This document shows, one piece after another, positions 25,735 to 34,615 of a stretch of DNA of 64,000 nucleotides. The notes beneath the pieces were generated by a model. That model did no database searches. It was not told where the DNA came from and saw only the letters and a list, made by a program, of their open reading frames with translations. The stretch spans positions 310,001 to 374,000 of the forward strand of contig JADJQF010000033.1 in NCBI GenBank assembly GCA_016712885.1. Reading direction: 5' to 3'. Position numbers and translations under genes: made by a program. The stretch is from Candidatus Flexicrinis proximus (GTDB lineage Bacteria > Chloroflexota > Anaerolineae > Aggregatilineales > Phototrophicaceae). How positions within the stretch are numbered: position 1 is the stretch's first letter; every line of letters starts with the position of its first letter.

Positions 25735-26259
25735 ATGACCGTAGCCTATATCGCGCTGGGTTCGAACATCGACCCGGAGAAAAACCTCCGGGATGGCGTT
25801 GCCCGTCTGCGGGACATTTCGACCGTGCTCAGGGTGTCTTCCGTCTACCAGACGCCGCCTTTCGGCTATATTCACCAGCCCGACTTCCTTGATGTGACCG
25901 TCAAGGTCGAGACCGACGCCGCGCCCGCGGATTTCAAACACCTGCTCTACGCCATCGAGCACGCCTCAGGTCGCGTGCGCGAAAAACAGCTCACCCGCTG
26001 GGGGCCGCTGGAGTTGGATCTCGATATCCTGCTGTGGGGCAATCTGGCGCTCGAATTTGGCTCCAAACCGTGGCGCGTCCCCAACGAGGGGATTTTGCAG
26101 TACGCCGCGGTTGCTGCGCCGCTGGCCGAAATCGCGCCTGACGAACGCCATCCCATCACCGGTGAGACCTTCGCGGTCATCGCCGAGCGCCTGGGCCGGT
26201 CGGGTTTCACGGTCCGCGACGACCTGAAATTCGAACCGGGGCCGGTGAACAGCGGTTGA
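25735..26259 (+). CDS. folK: 6-hydroxymethyl-7,8-dihydropterin pyrophosphokinase (FolK), atypical active-site loop
   Basis: 174 aa. It transfers pyrophosphate from ATP to hydroxymethyl-dihydropterin in folate synthesis. The N-terminal AYIALGSNIDPEKNL and SSVYQTPPFGY segments and the RWGPLELDLDIL motif identify the family. The family signature has Arg after GP (GPRxxDxD; Arg92 in E. coli), but here it is Leu, and the preceding loop GRVREKQLTRW is two residues longer than in E. coli. The two metal-binding aspartates (DLD) are kept. Either the Arg role is taken over or activity is reduced. No other folate gene is nearby. Confidence 0.9.
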   Translation: MTVAYIALGSNIDPEKNLRDGVARLRDISTVLRVSSVYQTPPFGYIHQPDFLDVTVKVETDAAPADFKHLLYAIEHASGRVREKQLTRWGPLELDLDILLWGNLALEFGSKPWRVPNEGILQYAAVAAPLAEIAPDERHPITGETFAVIAERLGRSGFTVRDDLKFEPGPVNSG

Positions 26260-26312
26260 TCCGCCGTGGCCTGTTCCGGCACTGCACAACCTCCCGCCAG
26301 AACCCTGCTTCC

Positions 26313-26420
26313 TTGGACCCTGATCATCCGGTAGGAACTCGCTTGCGAGTTCCTACCGGACATGAGGAGGTGCAGGAGGGCAACCTCCTGCTGGGTCTCA
26401 GGGCAAAGCCCTGAAAACCC
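26313..26420 (-). repeat. Five-hairpin repeat R8 (variant)
   Basis: H3 at 26328-26359 has arms CCGGTAGGAACTCGC and GCGAGTTCCTACCGG, unlike other copies. H2 follows (GCAGGAGG..CCTCCTGC), then a different closing hairpin CAGGGC/GCCCTG. H5-H4 are missing or unrecognisable. It lies between the convergent folK and the nucleotidase gene. Confidence 0.75.
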
Positions 26421-26449
26421 TTCTCCAGCTCATTCCGTCGCGCCGTCCT

Positions 26450-28054
26450 TTACGGCAGCGGCGAAAGCGTAGCGTTCACCAGCGTGATCCGGCCTTCAAT
26501 GCTGGGCGAAACCGTGCCGAGCGCCACCAGATGAGCCAGCGTCAGTTCATAGTCGATCGCGCCGAAATCGTACGGATCAATTGACTGTTCGGCCAGGATG
26601 CTGTAGCCGTCGCCGCCCGTACGCATGAAGGCGTTGGTGACGACGCTGTAGACCACATCGGGATCGAGCGGGCTGAATGTACCGTCGCCGTTATCCAGCT
26701 CGACGCTGACGACACGGCTGCCGACCGGCAGGTTCGGGTCGAACGAGAAGCGGATGCCGGAGACCTGCGGGAAGCGGCCGGGCAGTCCGTCGCGGCTCAC
26801 GACGCCGCCAACTGCATTCAGCCCGCTCACGCCGTTTTCCAGCGCCGCAATCACGTTCGCGCCGGTCAATTCGAAGGTGGACATCAGGTTGCCGAACGGC
26901 TGCACGGTCAGTACATCGCCCAGCGTGATGTCGCCGGCGTCGATGTTCGCGCGGATGCCGCCGCCGTTCATGATGGCGATCTGCTGGCCGGTACCGGCGC
27001 GCATCGCGTCAGCGATGATGTTACCCAGCGCGCACTCTTCCGCACGGCATACCGCACGGTCGCCGACCAGCAGTTCGGTCGCCGTCGCGCCGATCAGCTC
27101 GGAGTTGGCCGCAGCCACTTCCTCGTACAGGTCAGCGATCAGCGCGTCCATCTCCGGCTCCGGCGTGATGTACTTGCTCAGCAGCACCGTGTCGCCGTTG
27201 GCCGCCGTCACCACACCCGCCGCGTCGAAGGTGACATCCAACCGGCCGACATACTGGCTGTTGGCGCCGGTCTGCCCGTAATACACGTTGCCGCCGGTCG
27301 CATCGGTGAAAGTCAGCGGATAGCGGCCGGACGCGGCGGTATAGGTATTGCTGTAGAGCGTGTGGCTGTGACCGTCGATGAAGACGTCGACATTTTCCAG
27401 CAGCGGCAGGATACGCTCGGCGTCGATGATGCCCAGATGGGCCAGCACGATGATCTTGTTGACGCCCTGCTCGGCCAGCGCCGCCGCCTCCGCGTTGATG
27501 ACGCCGGCGTAGTCGTCGCTGAAGACCAGCGCATCGCCCGGGCTGGAGATGAACGGCGTTTCGGCGGTCGTCAGGCCAATGATGCCGACCTGCTGCCCGT
27601 TGACATCGAGCACCACCGACGGCGCGATTTTGTCCGCCAGCAGCGGGTCTTCGCTCACGTCGATGTTCGACGACAGCACCGGGAACGCGACGCCGCTGAC
27701 GAAGGCGGCCAGCACTTCGTTGCCGTTGTCGAACTCGTGATTGCCGAGCGCCATGGCGTCGTAGCCGAGCAGGTTCATCACCAGCACCTGGTCCTGACCC
27801 TTATACTGGGTGTGGAACAGTGAGCCCTGGAAACGGTCGCCCGCGTCGATCAGAATGCTGTTATCCGCTTCGCCGCGGATTTGGTTGACCACCGCCGCCA
27901 TGCGGGCCGAGCCGCCGTTGCCGGCGCTGTTGGGCAGATGCCCCGCGTGCGTGTCGTTGGTATGGATGATGGTCAGCGTGAACGACTCGTCCTGAGCCCC
28001 CACAACGCCAGTCATCATCAGCAGTGCCGCCAGAATCAAAAGCAACTTGTACAT
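26450..28054 (-). CDS. Secreted bifunctional metallophosphatase/5'-nucleotidase
   Basis: 534 aa. Signal peptide about 1-20 (ending VVGA). The N-terminal metallophosphoesterase domain has TIIHTNDTHAGHL, ALGNHEFDNG and FIDGHSHTLY metal-ligand motifs. The C-terminal 5'-nucleotidase domain (about 330-510) has NGGGIRANI and the RTGGDGYS substrate loop. It hydrolyses extracellular nucleotides to nucleosides and phosphate in characterised relatives. The ATG at 28054 has GGAGGAAG upstream and begins a proper signal peptide; the frame extends further to 28120 without support. Confidence 0.94.
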   Translation of the reverse strand: MYKLLLILAALLMMTGVVGAQDESFTLTIIHTNDTHAGHLPNSAGNGGSARMAAVVNQIRGEADNSILIDAGDRFQGSLFHTQYKGQDQVLVMNLLGYDAMALGNHEFDNGNEVLAAFVSGVAFPVLSSNIDVSEDPLLADKIAPSVVLDVNGQQVGIIGLTTAETPFISSPGDALVFSDDYAGVINAEAAALAEQGVNKIIVLAHLGIIDAERILPLLENVDVFIDGHSHTLYSNTYTAASGRYPLTFTDATGGNVYYGQTGANSQYVGRLDVTFDAAGVVTAANGDTVLLSKYITPEPEMDALIADLYEEVAAANSELIGATATELLVGDRAVCRAEECALGNIIADAMRAGTGQQIAIMNGGGIRANIDAGDITLGDVLTVQPFGNLMSTFELTGANVIAALENGVSGLNAVGGVVSRDGLPGRFPQVSGIRFSFDPNLPVGSRVVSVELDNGDGTFSPLDPDVVYSVVTNAFMRTGGDGYSILAEQSIDPYDFGAIDYELTLAHLVALGTVSPSIEGRITLVNATLSPLP

Positions 28055-28155
28055 AGACTTCCTCCAATTGGGAATAGCGCAAAACACGGCCTGCAGGGTA
28101 GTTTTAGGGGTATCCTGCAAGTCGCATATTTCACATTATAGCGGAAACTCGCCGA

Positions 28156-29457
28156 GTGTTTAAGAATATGTTAAATCGCGCCGGATTCATCGTCAGTTCA
28201 GTGTTACGCATCGCACGGCGCGCGGTATGGCTGCTGGTCATCGCCGTCCTCCTGCGCTATTCCACTCTGCCGCTGGGCGAGCCGTGGGCGCGGATCGGCG
28301 TGATGGTCAGCGCCGATCACTTCGACTACATCGGCTGGACGCTGAACGCCATCGCCGCCAAAGCCGGCGAGTCGCTCTACGGCGCCCATCCTTACATGAG
28401 CGAGGTTGAACGCTCGGACTTTGCGCGCGTCTACTTCGCCGATGTGGCGCGTGCGCAGCGGCTTGAAGCAGAGGTCGAGGCGCTTTACGCTGATCTCGCG
28501 GTGGCCGATCCTGAAGCGGCAACAGCCTCTATCCGTGCCGAGCGCGATACCTTACGAGCCAGCCTGTCGACTCGCCAGTCGCTGGCCGAAGCCGTAGTCG
28601 AAGGCCAGGTGGCCGCCGTCCTGGCTGAAGAAGGCTACGCCTTTGCCGGTCAGCTCGTCCCACCGATCGCTATGCGTTTCAGCCCGGCGCCGATGCTGCT
28701 GGTCGTCTCCCCGCGCGACTCCATCCAGATCGACCTCGGCATCAACCTGTACGCGCTTCCCGTCGACCAGCGTGCCGCCCTTGAAGCGCGCATTGATGCG
28801 CAGGAAGACGTCGCATCGCTGATCGTCCCGCTCGGCGGCATCGCCCTGTATCCCGCGCTGATCCTTGAGACGTCCGACCTGCGCTGGGCAGTCGAGACCT
28901 TCGCGCACGAGTGGTTCCACCACTACCTGTTCATGTTCCCGCTCGGCTGGTCGCTCGACTTCGCCAGCGAGTCGCGCCTCATCAACGAGACGGCGGCCAA
29001 TATGTTCGGCAAGGAGATCGCCCAGCGGGTCTATGCGCGCTACTACCCGGAATTTATGTCCATGCGTGCTCAGGCGCAGCCCGTCAGCCTCCAGACCGAT
29101 CCGCCGGCCTTCGACTTTGGCGCGGCCATGAACGAGACGCGCGTGACCGTCGACACGCTCCTCGCAGAGGGCAAAGTCGAGGAAGCCGAAGCCTATATGG
29201 CCGAACGGCAGGCGCTGTTCTTCGAGAATGGCTACCGTATCCGCAAGCTCAATCAGGCCTATTTCGCCTTTTACGGCGGCTATCAGGTCGGCGGCGTGCC
29301 GGGGATCGCCGGTGAAGATCCGATCGGCCCGGCGCTGCGCGACATCCGGGCCGCCAGCCCGACCCTGCACGACTTTTCGACCGCCATTCGCGGCATCACC
29401 ACCCGCGCCGAACTGCTGGCCGCGCGGGATGCCCTGCGCCTCGACAGCGGCGCCTGA
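28156..29457 (+). CDS. Membrane-anchored putative zinc metallopeptidase
   Basis: 433 aa. A single N-terminal membrane helix (about 22-42) is followed by a large external domain. HEWFH at residues 251-255 matches the HExxH zinc motif, and NETAANMFG has a Glu (278) at a spacing compatible with a third ligand of gluzincins. No closer family was recognised. The start may be the GTG at 28156 or the ATG at 28168. It is divergent from the nucleotidase gene, sharing about 100 nt of upstream DNA. Confidence 0.8.
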   Translation: MFKNMLNRAGFIVSSVLRIARRAVWLLVIAVLLRYSTLPLGEPWARIGVMVSADHFDYIGWTLNAIAAKAGESLYGAHPYMSEVERSDFARVYFADVARAQRLEAEVEALYADLAVADPEAATASIRAERDTLRASLSTRQSLAEAVVEGQVAAVLAEEGYAFAGQLVPPIAMRFSPAPMLLVVSPRDSIQIDLGINLYALPVDQRAALEARIDAQEDVASLIVPLGGIALYPALILETSDLRWAVETFAHEWFHHYLFMFPLGWSLDFASESRLINETAANMFGKEIAQRVYARYYPEFMSMRAQAQPVSLQTDPPAFDFGAAMNETRVTVDTLLAEGKVEEAEAYMAERQALFFENGYRIRKLNQAYFAFYGGYQVGGVPGIAGEDPIGPALRDIRAASPTLHDFSTAIRGITTRAELLAARDALRLDSGA

Positions 29458-29493
29458 TGCCTGCTGTGAATCTCCAGAAGTTGATATGCGCTT

Positions 29494-29628
29494 TGTTTGT
29501 GGAGGCAGTGTCTCCACGCCTCCGCGAGGGACTTGCGCCCCTCGATCCCTCATCTGCAATTTGATGGCGCTCGCGCCGTCAAATCACTATGAGAGGTGCA
29601 GGCAGGAGTGCAAACGCCGCCGACGGAG
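29494..29628 (-). repeat. Five-hairpin repeat R9
   Basis: H5 GTGGAG/CTCCAC, H4 GAGGG..CCCTC, H3 at 29559-29584 with arms ATTTGATGGCGC and GCGCCGTCAAAT (one T-G pair), H2 decayed (GCAGGAGTGCAAACGCC). It lies between convergent stops of the 28156 and 29637 genes. Confidence 0.82.
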
Positions 29629-29636
29629 TATTGACC

Positions 29637-31211
29637 TTACGGCGTGCTGAAGGTCCAGACCCACGTATCGCCGAAGCTGCACGAGGTATCGCTGCGCTCG
29701 TAATTGACGACCGCGTTGCCGATCTGTGCTGGCGCCTCGAATCCCGCCGGGAGATCATAGCCGCCGACGTGCTGGCGGTCGACGAACAGCTCCGCCCGCA
29801 GCCCGCGCTTCACCAGGATCAGCGAGTGGCGCTGGGCGCCCGCAAACGCGGTATTCTCGCCGAACAGCCCCGGCGCAAAATTCGCGCCTTGCCGCGCACT
29901 GATCCCGTAGCCGCCGGTGCGGTCAAGGAAGGCGACCGCATGCATGGTGTCGCTCAGGTTCCCGAACAACAGGCCGCAGCCGACCACTGCATCCGGCACG
30001 GCGGTTGTCAGCGTGAATGTGGTGTACAGCACATAATCGCTGAAGGTCGCCCCACGCCCCAGCAGCACGCGGTTCACACCCGGTTCCACCTGCCGCCCGG
30101 AGCTTTCCGGCACGGTCAGCGCCAATTGTCCGCCTGCCGGGACCACGCGCCTTCGCTCTAATTCCTGCACGGTCAGCGCCTGCCCACCGGGGACCAGCGA
30201 ACTCGGCATCACTTCGATCTCGCCGACGCGCAGCGGCCGCGTGACCAATAAGTCGTCGAATCCGGCAATCAGCCCGCTGCCCACTGCATCCGGCGTCGCG
30301 CCGTAAAAGCCCGTCAGGCCGCTGTCTGGCGCATCCGTCTGGCTCTCGACCGCCTGCCCGACCCATGCGCCGTCGAAATACACGTCGAACGCGCGGCCGT
30401 TCGCCAGCACGCCCAGCGTAAAACTGGTCGCGCCGGCACGGATCGCCGGATGCACCGTCCAATCGCGGATTTGGCGTGCCGCTCCGTCCGCGCCGATGTA
30501 GTCCATCCGCCACGCGCCGTCGTCGCTGACCATCAGCGCGTAGTAGCCGTCATCGGTGCCGCGCAGCGAAAATCCCGCACGCCAGCCCATCGGCGCGCGC
30601 TGCACGTTGACCCGTGCCTGCGCGTAAAAGTCTTCCATCGGTTCGCCCGACTGCCGGTCAACCCGCGCGAACTGCCGTATGCCGTCCAGCGTAAGGACGA
30701 TCTGACCGTCTGCCGAGCCGACCTCGGCCGTCTCGGAACCGGTCGCATCCCAGCCGGCGATCGACCCGAAATCGTCGCGTGCCACAACGTCCGCGTATCC
30801 GGGGATTAGCGTGATCGAATAGTCACCTAACGTCTCGCCGAATCCGTACACGCTGACCGAATAGGTGTCGATTCGCGGCAGCGTCACAGCCTGCAGCAGC
30901 GAATCGCTGCGCCCGGGATAGGCGAAATCGTCGTTGCTGGCCAGCACCTGGCCGCCGGAATTCCGCAGCTCGACGACCGGGTCAAGCGTGCCGGTGGTGG
31001 TCACCAGCACCGAGACCACGCCGCCTTCCAGACCGGAAAATGACCACGATTCCGTCTCGCCCGGCACCGACAGCGTCCCTTCGAACGGGATCAGCGGCGT
31101 GATGGTCGCCGCCTGCGCGCTGGCGTTCAGGCTCACAGCCAGGATGAGCGCCGCCAGCGTCACTGCCACGCGCCCTGCCCTGCCGCCGCGCCGTGCTGCC
31201 CGCAGAATCAC
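29637..31211 (-). CDS. Secreted PPC-domain and LamG-like protein
   Basis: 524 aa. Signal peptide about 1-34 (ending AQA). Residues 40-140 form a PPC-type beta domain (ESWSFSGLEGG, TLDPVVELRNSGGQVLASNDDFA). Residues about 145-300 and 340-520 resemble concanavalin-like jelly-rolls (DDFGSIAGWDATGSETA, YYALMVSDDGAWRMDYI). No catalytic residues are seen; carbohydrate or surface binding is plausible. It overlaps the upstream 31208 gene by 4 nt and is the last gene of the operon starting at 34165. Confidence 0.8.
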   Translation of the reverse strand: MILRAARRGGRAGRVAVTLAALILAVSLNASAQAATITPLIPFEGTLSVPGETESWSFSGLEGGVVSVLVTTTGTLDPVVELRNSGGQVLASNDDFAYPGRSDSLLQAVTLPRIDTYSVSVYGFGETLGDYSITLIPGYADVVARDDFGSIAGWDATGSETAEVGSADGQIVLTLDGIRQFARVDRQSGEPMEDFYAQARVNVQRAPMGWRAGFSLRGTDDGYYALMVSDDGAWRMDYIGADGAARQIRDWTVHPAIRAGATSFTLGVLANGRAFDVYFDGAWVGQAVESQTDAPDSGLTGFYGATPDAVGSGLIAGFDDLLVTRPLRVGEIEVMPSSLVPGGQALTVQELERRRVVPAGGQLALTVPESSGRQVEPGVNRVLLGRGATFSDYVLYTTFTLTTAVPDAVVGCGLLFGNLSDTMHAVAFLDRTGGYGISARQGANFAPGLFGENTAFAGAQRHSLILVKRGLRAELFVDRQHVGGYDLPAGFEAPAQIGNAVVNYERSDTSCSFGDTWVWTFSTP

Positions 31212-31918
31212 TTCGAAATCATCCAGGCGGTGAACTTAGCCTGTAACGCAGCCAATACCGCCTCGAAATCCGCTTTGGTCAATTCCGCGCCTTCGTTCCA
31301 GCGCGCATATTCGGCTGTCCGCAGCCGCCGCTGCTGGCCTGCCAGCCTCAAATCGGCTTTTTCCGTCTCTTTTGTGGGTGCCAGTGTGTTGAAGTGATCT
31401 CCGAGCGGCAGCTTGTTGAAGTCCTCCGGCGACATAAATGTATAGATCGGCAGGTACAGGTCTTCCTGCATCATCGCCAGCGCCACCACGTACCAGCCTT
31501 TGGCGACCCGTGTCCGCTTGGTGATCGTGAAGCGCCACGTCAAGACGTTGACGTGCTGCGCGCCGTCGATTTCGCGTGTGATCTGACTGCCCGCGCCGAG
31601 CCGGATGCTGTTCCCGGCAATTTCGAAATACCGGCCGGACGGCCAGCGGCGCTTCAGGCCGCTTTCGACCCCGCGCGTCGACAGCATCGCTACCGCGATC
31701 GAGCCGCCAATGGCAATCAGGTTAATAAACGGGATTTGCACGAAGACCACGTTCAGCAGGATATACGATCCGATTCCGCTGACGACGAAGGTCAGCATCA
31801 CGGCCAGCCGGAGCAGGCCGTGCTCGGGGTCAACCGGCACGCGCAGGTCAGGAGCCGCCGAAACGGCGAGGGTAGGGGCTGGTGTCTGGGTCATGGGCGC
31901 AATCGTTGGCTGAGTCAT
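31208..31918 (-). CDS. Hypothetical membrane protein (236 aa)
   Basis: Two adjacent hydrophobic segments at about residues 33-55 and 60-80 (LLRLAVMLTFVVSGIGSYI, INLIAIGGSIAVAML), followed by a soluble region of about 150 residues. The N-terminus is Thr/Pro/Ala-rich. No family recognised. The soluble part, with RYFEIAGNSIRLGAGSQITREIDGAQHVNVLTWRF, suggests a PH-like beta fold (weak). It overlaps the 29637 gene by 4 nt. Confidence 0.7.
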   Translation of the reverse strand: MTQPTIAPMTQTPAPTLAVSAAPDLRVPVDPEHGLLRLAVMLTFVVSGIGSYILLNVVFVQIPFINLIAIGGSIAVAMLSTRGVESGLKRRWPSGRYFEIAGNSIRLGAGSQITREIDGAQHVNVLTWRFTITKRTRVAKGWYVVALAMMQEDLYLPIYTFMSPEDFNKLPLGDHFNTLAPTKETEKADLRLAGQQRRLRTAEYARWNEGAELTKADFEAVLAALQAKFTAWMISK

Positions 31919-31965
31919 GCGGTTAGATTAGCACACCCGCCGCATAGATGGGAATTGGAAAGTGA

Positions 31966-32649
31966 TTAGGCTATTCCGCGCCGCTCGACGAACGCGTTCA
32001 GGCGCGCCGCAGCATCGGTCAGGATCGCCGGCCCGTGGCCGAACAGCAGCGCGTCCGGCGCCAGCGCCGCGATCTTGCTGACTGACTGCCGGTTGAGGGC
32101 CATATCCGCGCTCACTGGCCCCATCGGCAGCGAAATCCCCAGGGTATGCAGGATCACGTCGCCGGTGAACAGGATTTTGCGTGTGGGCGACCAGAACGAG
32201 AGATGCCCCAGCGTGTGCCCCGGCGTGGCGACCGCCACCAGTCCGCCCAGCACACCGGGGATTTCGTCGCCGTCGTGGAGTTCGCGGTCTACCTTGCTCG
32301 GTTTGAAGAACTGCTTCGGCATCACGCTGAAGCGCCGGTTCTTCGGGCGTGGAAGTTCGTCGGTGCCGCGCATCGCGCCAGCCTCCATAGCCGAAACCAG
32401 CACCTGCGCGCCGGATAGCTGCTGGAGATGGTACGCCCCGCCGCCATGGTCGATGTGCGCGTGGGTGATCAGGATGCGCTTCAGGTCGCCGGGGCCGAAA
32501 CCCGCCGCCGCCATCTGCCGCACGATCCGCCCGCTCAGCCGCCCGAGTCCCGTATCGATCAGTGTGAGCCCGTCGGCATCCCGAATCGCATAGACCCGCC
32601 CGGCGATCATGCCCGTAAAACCGTAAACGCCGTCCACGATCTGCTTCAT
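31966..32649 (-). CDS. MBL-fold metallohydrolase
   Basis: 227 aa. The metallo-beta-lactamase metal motif HAHIDHGGG (HxHxDH) is present, with further ligands in ATPGHTLGHLSF, FTGDVIL and LFGHGPAIL. Length and layout resemble glyoxalase II-like hydrolases; the substrate is unknown. It overlaps the upstream lipoprotein gene by 4 nt in a minus-strand operon with the response regulator. Confidence 0.9.
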   Translation of the reverse strand: MKQIVDGVYGFTGMIAGRVYAIRDADGLTLIDTGLGRLSGRIVRQMAAAGFGPGDLKRILITHAHIDHGGGAYHLQQLSGAQVLVSAMEAGAMRGTDELPRPKNRRFSVMPKQFFKPSKVDRELHDGDEIPGVLGGLVAVATPGHTLGHLSFWSPTRKILFTGDVILHTLGISLPMGPVSADMALNRQSVSKIAALAPDALLFGHGPAILTDAAARLNAFVERRGIA

Positions 32650-33218
32650 TGCGCGTCGCTCTCCTCTGGCAGCGCGGCGAACACCGCCCGCACCGTCACC
32701 TCCAGGCCGTCTACATTAGCGGCCGTAAACTCGAATGCCCCGCTCAACGGGTTGACTGAAAGCAGCGTTACCCGTCCGCTGCGCACGCTGTCGTACAGCG
32801 AAACCGGCAGGACGCCTTGGGCTTCCGGATCCGGGTTCTGTTCCGCGTCGACCAGCACACCGCCGACCGCCATAACCCGCTGGGCCGCGTTGAAGGCGCT
32901 CATCAGCGGCAGGATTTCAAACGTCCCCGCCGCCTGGTCGCCGGGCAGCACCAGATTGGCTGAAAACCGCTCGCCGCTCAGGTAGATCGCGCGTCCCATA
33001 GCTGCCACTGTTGCTGCTCGCCCGCCGCCGCTGAATTCAGTCTCAACGCTGCCTGAGACCGACACCGTAAACGTCCCCGGCGCGGGCAGTTCAATCTCCG
33101 TGATCGGGTCGGGGGTCACCGGTTTGACCGGCCCGCATGCAGCCAGCATCACGGCCATGGCGCACGCCGCCGCCAGCATCAGCAGGGTTGGGGTTCGGGA
33201 TGTTTGACGTCTGGTCAC
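32646..33218 (-). CDS. Putative lipoprotein (190 aa)
   Basis: N-terminal signal with a lipobox LAAC (MLAAACAMAVMLAACGP), so probably membrane-anchored. The remaining ~160 residues are beta-rich (GTFTVSVSGSVETEFSGGGRA) with no recognised domain. It is placed between the response regulator and the MBL-fold gene, with a 4-nt overlap downstream. Confidence 0.78.
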   Translation of the reverse strand: MTRRQTSRTPTLLMLAAACAMAVMLAACGPVKPVTPDPITEIELPAPGTFTVSVSGSVETEFSGGGRAATVAAMGRAIYLSGERFSANLVLPGDQAAGTFEILPLMSAFNAAQRVMAVGGVLVDAEQNPDPEAQGVLPVSLYDSVRSGRVTLLSVNPLSGAFEFTAANVDGLEVTVRAVFAALPEESDAQ

Positions 33219-33244
33219 GCCGGTCTGCCGCAGCAGCCTGTCCG

Positions 33245-34165
33245 CTAATTCCCGCGCAGCATATCGAGGTTGCGCGCGTTTTCCAGAGCAATCGCCGCGT
33301 AATCCGACAGCGCGCTCAACAGCGCGGCGTGATGGTTGCTGAACTGCGGCGTATCAGGGCGTAGGTTACGCACGCCCAGCGCGCCCAGCACGCGGTCCTG
33401 GATCAGCACTGGCACATAAGCCGCCGAATTGGGGGAACCGGGGATTCGCTTAAGCTTTTCCGCATCGGCCACCAGCGCGCGGGCGTTCTTGATCGCCATC
33501 GACGCCAGCGGGTCGGACGCGACCACATTGGCCGCCATCGAGCGCTGCTGGTCATGGCGCTTGACCGCCCGGCACGTCAGCCGGTCGCCTTCGCCCAACA
33601 GCAGGTAGGCTTCTTCCGCGCCGGTGGTCTGCACTGCCGCATCGAGCAGCCGCGGCAGCAGTTGTTCCATCGACATCAACTGCGCGACGCTCTTGCCGAT
33701 GCTGTACAGCACGTTCAGTTCGCTCACGCGCGACTGAAGTTCTTTGTTCGACTGCATCAGCCGGTCGATCAGCGCGTCTTTTTCCTTCTTCAGGCGCGAT
33801 TCGCCCAGCGATTTCTCGATCGCGCGCAGCATCTCGTCCGGATAGAACGGCTTGATCACATAATCCCGCACGCCCATCCGGTAAACTTCCACGGCGATGT
33901 CTTCCGACCCGTGAAAGGTCATCAGGATCACCGGGATATCGACGCTGTTGGCGTTGAGCTGCCGCAGGACTTCCATCCCATCCATGCGCGGCATGTTCAG
34001 GTCAAGCAGAATCAGATCCGGCCGCATCCGCAGCGCCATCTGCAGCCCTTCAACACCGTCACGGGCGCTCATCGGCTTATAGCCGTTCGGCACCAGCACG
34101 TAGTCGTTTAGAAAATGATGGTTTTGCTGCGCATCATCGACAATCAGAATGGTCTCGCCAGCCAC
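33245..34165 (-). CDS. Response regulator with GAF domain
   Basis: 306 aa. Receiver domain at 1-125: ILIVDDAQQ, phospho-acceptor Asp in LILLDLNMPRMDG, and DYVIKPFYPDE. A coiled-coil linker (about 125-160, KKEKDALIDRLMQSNKELQSRVSELN) connects to a GAF domain (about 165-300). No DNA-binding or GGDEF output is present, so it may signal by protein contacts. GTG start, with GAGGCG upstream. First gene of a five-gene minus-strand operon; no histidine kinase is in the window. Confidence 0.9.
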   Translation of the reverse strand: MAGETILIVDDAQQNHHFLNDYVLVPNGYKPMSARDGVEGLQMALRMRPDLILLDLNMPRMDGMEVLRQLNANSVDIPVILMTFHGSEDIAVEVYRMGVRDYVIKPFYPDEMLRAIEKSLGESRLKKEKDALIDRLMQSNKELQSRVSELNVLYSIGKSVAQLMSMEQLLPRLLDAAVQTTGAEEAYLLLGEGDRLTCRAVKRHDQQRSMAANVVASDPLASMAIKNARALVADAEKLKRIPGSPNSAAYVPVLIQDRVLGALGVRNLRPDTPQFSNHHAALLSALSDYAAIALENARNLDMLRGN

Positions 34166-34323
34166 AGGAACGCCTCACTGGATTGGGATTGAGGTGGTCA
34201 ATCCATTGTAACGCATGACTCAAGTTGCCACGATAGGAAAGCCGTCATGAACCGGAGTGCCGAAAAACACGTTCGCGACTCATAACGATACCGCATACAG
34301 ACGTATTATAGATATTGCCATCA

Positions 34324-34430
34324 ACTCTACACCGAATCGCGTTACTTTGCGCCCTCGAATGAATGTTTGGTGACATCTTGTTAGAAATGTGCAAATTCAC
34401 CGCCCAAAAAACTGCTTTAGGGTGTAGAGT
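34324..34430. repeat. 10-bp inverted repeat ACTCTACACC ... GGTGTAGAGT
   Basis: Perfect 10-bp arms 87 nt apart, just upstream of the tRNA-Ala promoter. It could frame a structured RNA or be an operator pair; chance cannot be excluded. Confidence 0.3.
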
Positions 34431-34435
34431 CAGCA

Positions 34436-34464
34436 TTGACAACACCATACAGAGGGGCTATCCT
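34436..34464 (+). promoter_or_regulatory. Promoter of tRNA-Ala
   Basis: Perfect -35 TTGACA, 17-nt spacer, -10 TATCCT, ending 14 nt before the tRNA. Confidence 0.7.
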
Positions 34465-34478
34465 TCCGACACGCCCGT

Positions 34479-34551
34479 GGGCCTATAGCTCAGTTGGGAG
34501 AGCGCTTCAATGGCATTGAAGAGGTCAAGGGTTCGAGTCCCTTTAGGTCCA
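34479..34551 (+). tRNA. tRNA-Ala (anticodon GGC)
   Basis: 73 nt cloverleaf. Acceptor GGGCCTA/TAGGTCC with one G-U pair, D arm GCTC/GAGC, anticodon stem CTTCA/TGAAG around loop ATGGCAT (anticodon GGC), T arm AAGGG/CCCTT with TTCGAGT loop. Discriminator A; CCA is not encoded. Confidence 0.95.
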
Positions 34552-34560
34552 CTCTCTTGC

Positions 34561-34600
34561 CACAACCCCTCTGTGAACCCCACAGAGGGGTTGTGGTTTA
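34561..34600 (+). terminator. Terminator after tRNA-Ala
   Basis: Perfect 15-bp stem CACAACCCCTCTGTG/CACAGAGGGGTTGTG with a 5-nt loop, followed by GTTTA. It begins 10 nt after the tRNA. Confidence 0.8.
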
Positions 34601-34615
34601 TGAGGACATTCAAAA

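Larger units (their letters stand above)
34166..34478. other. Gene-free stretch upstream of tRNA-Ala
   Basis: About 310 nt, relatively AT-rich. It holds an inverted repeat (34324-34333 and 34421-34430) and the tRNA promoter. No open frame with a ribosome-binding site was seen. Confidence 0.5.
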
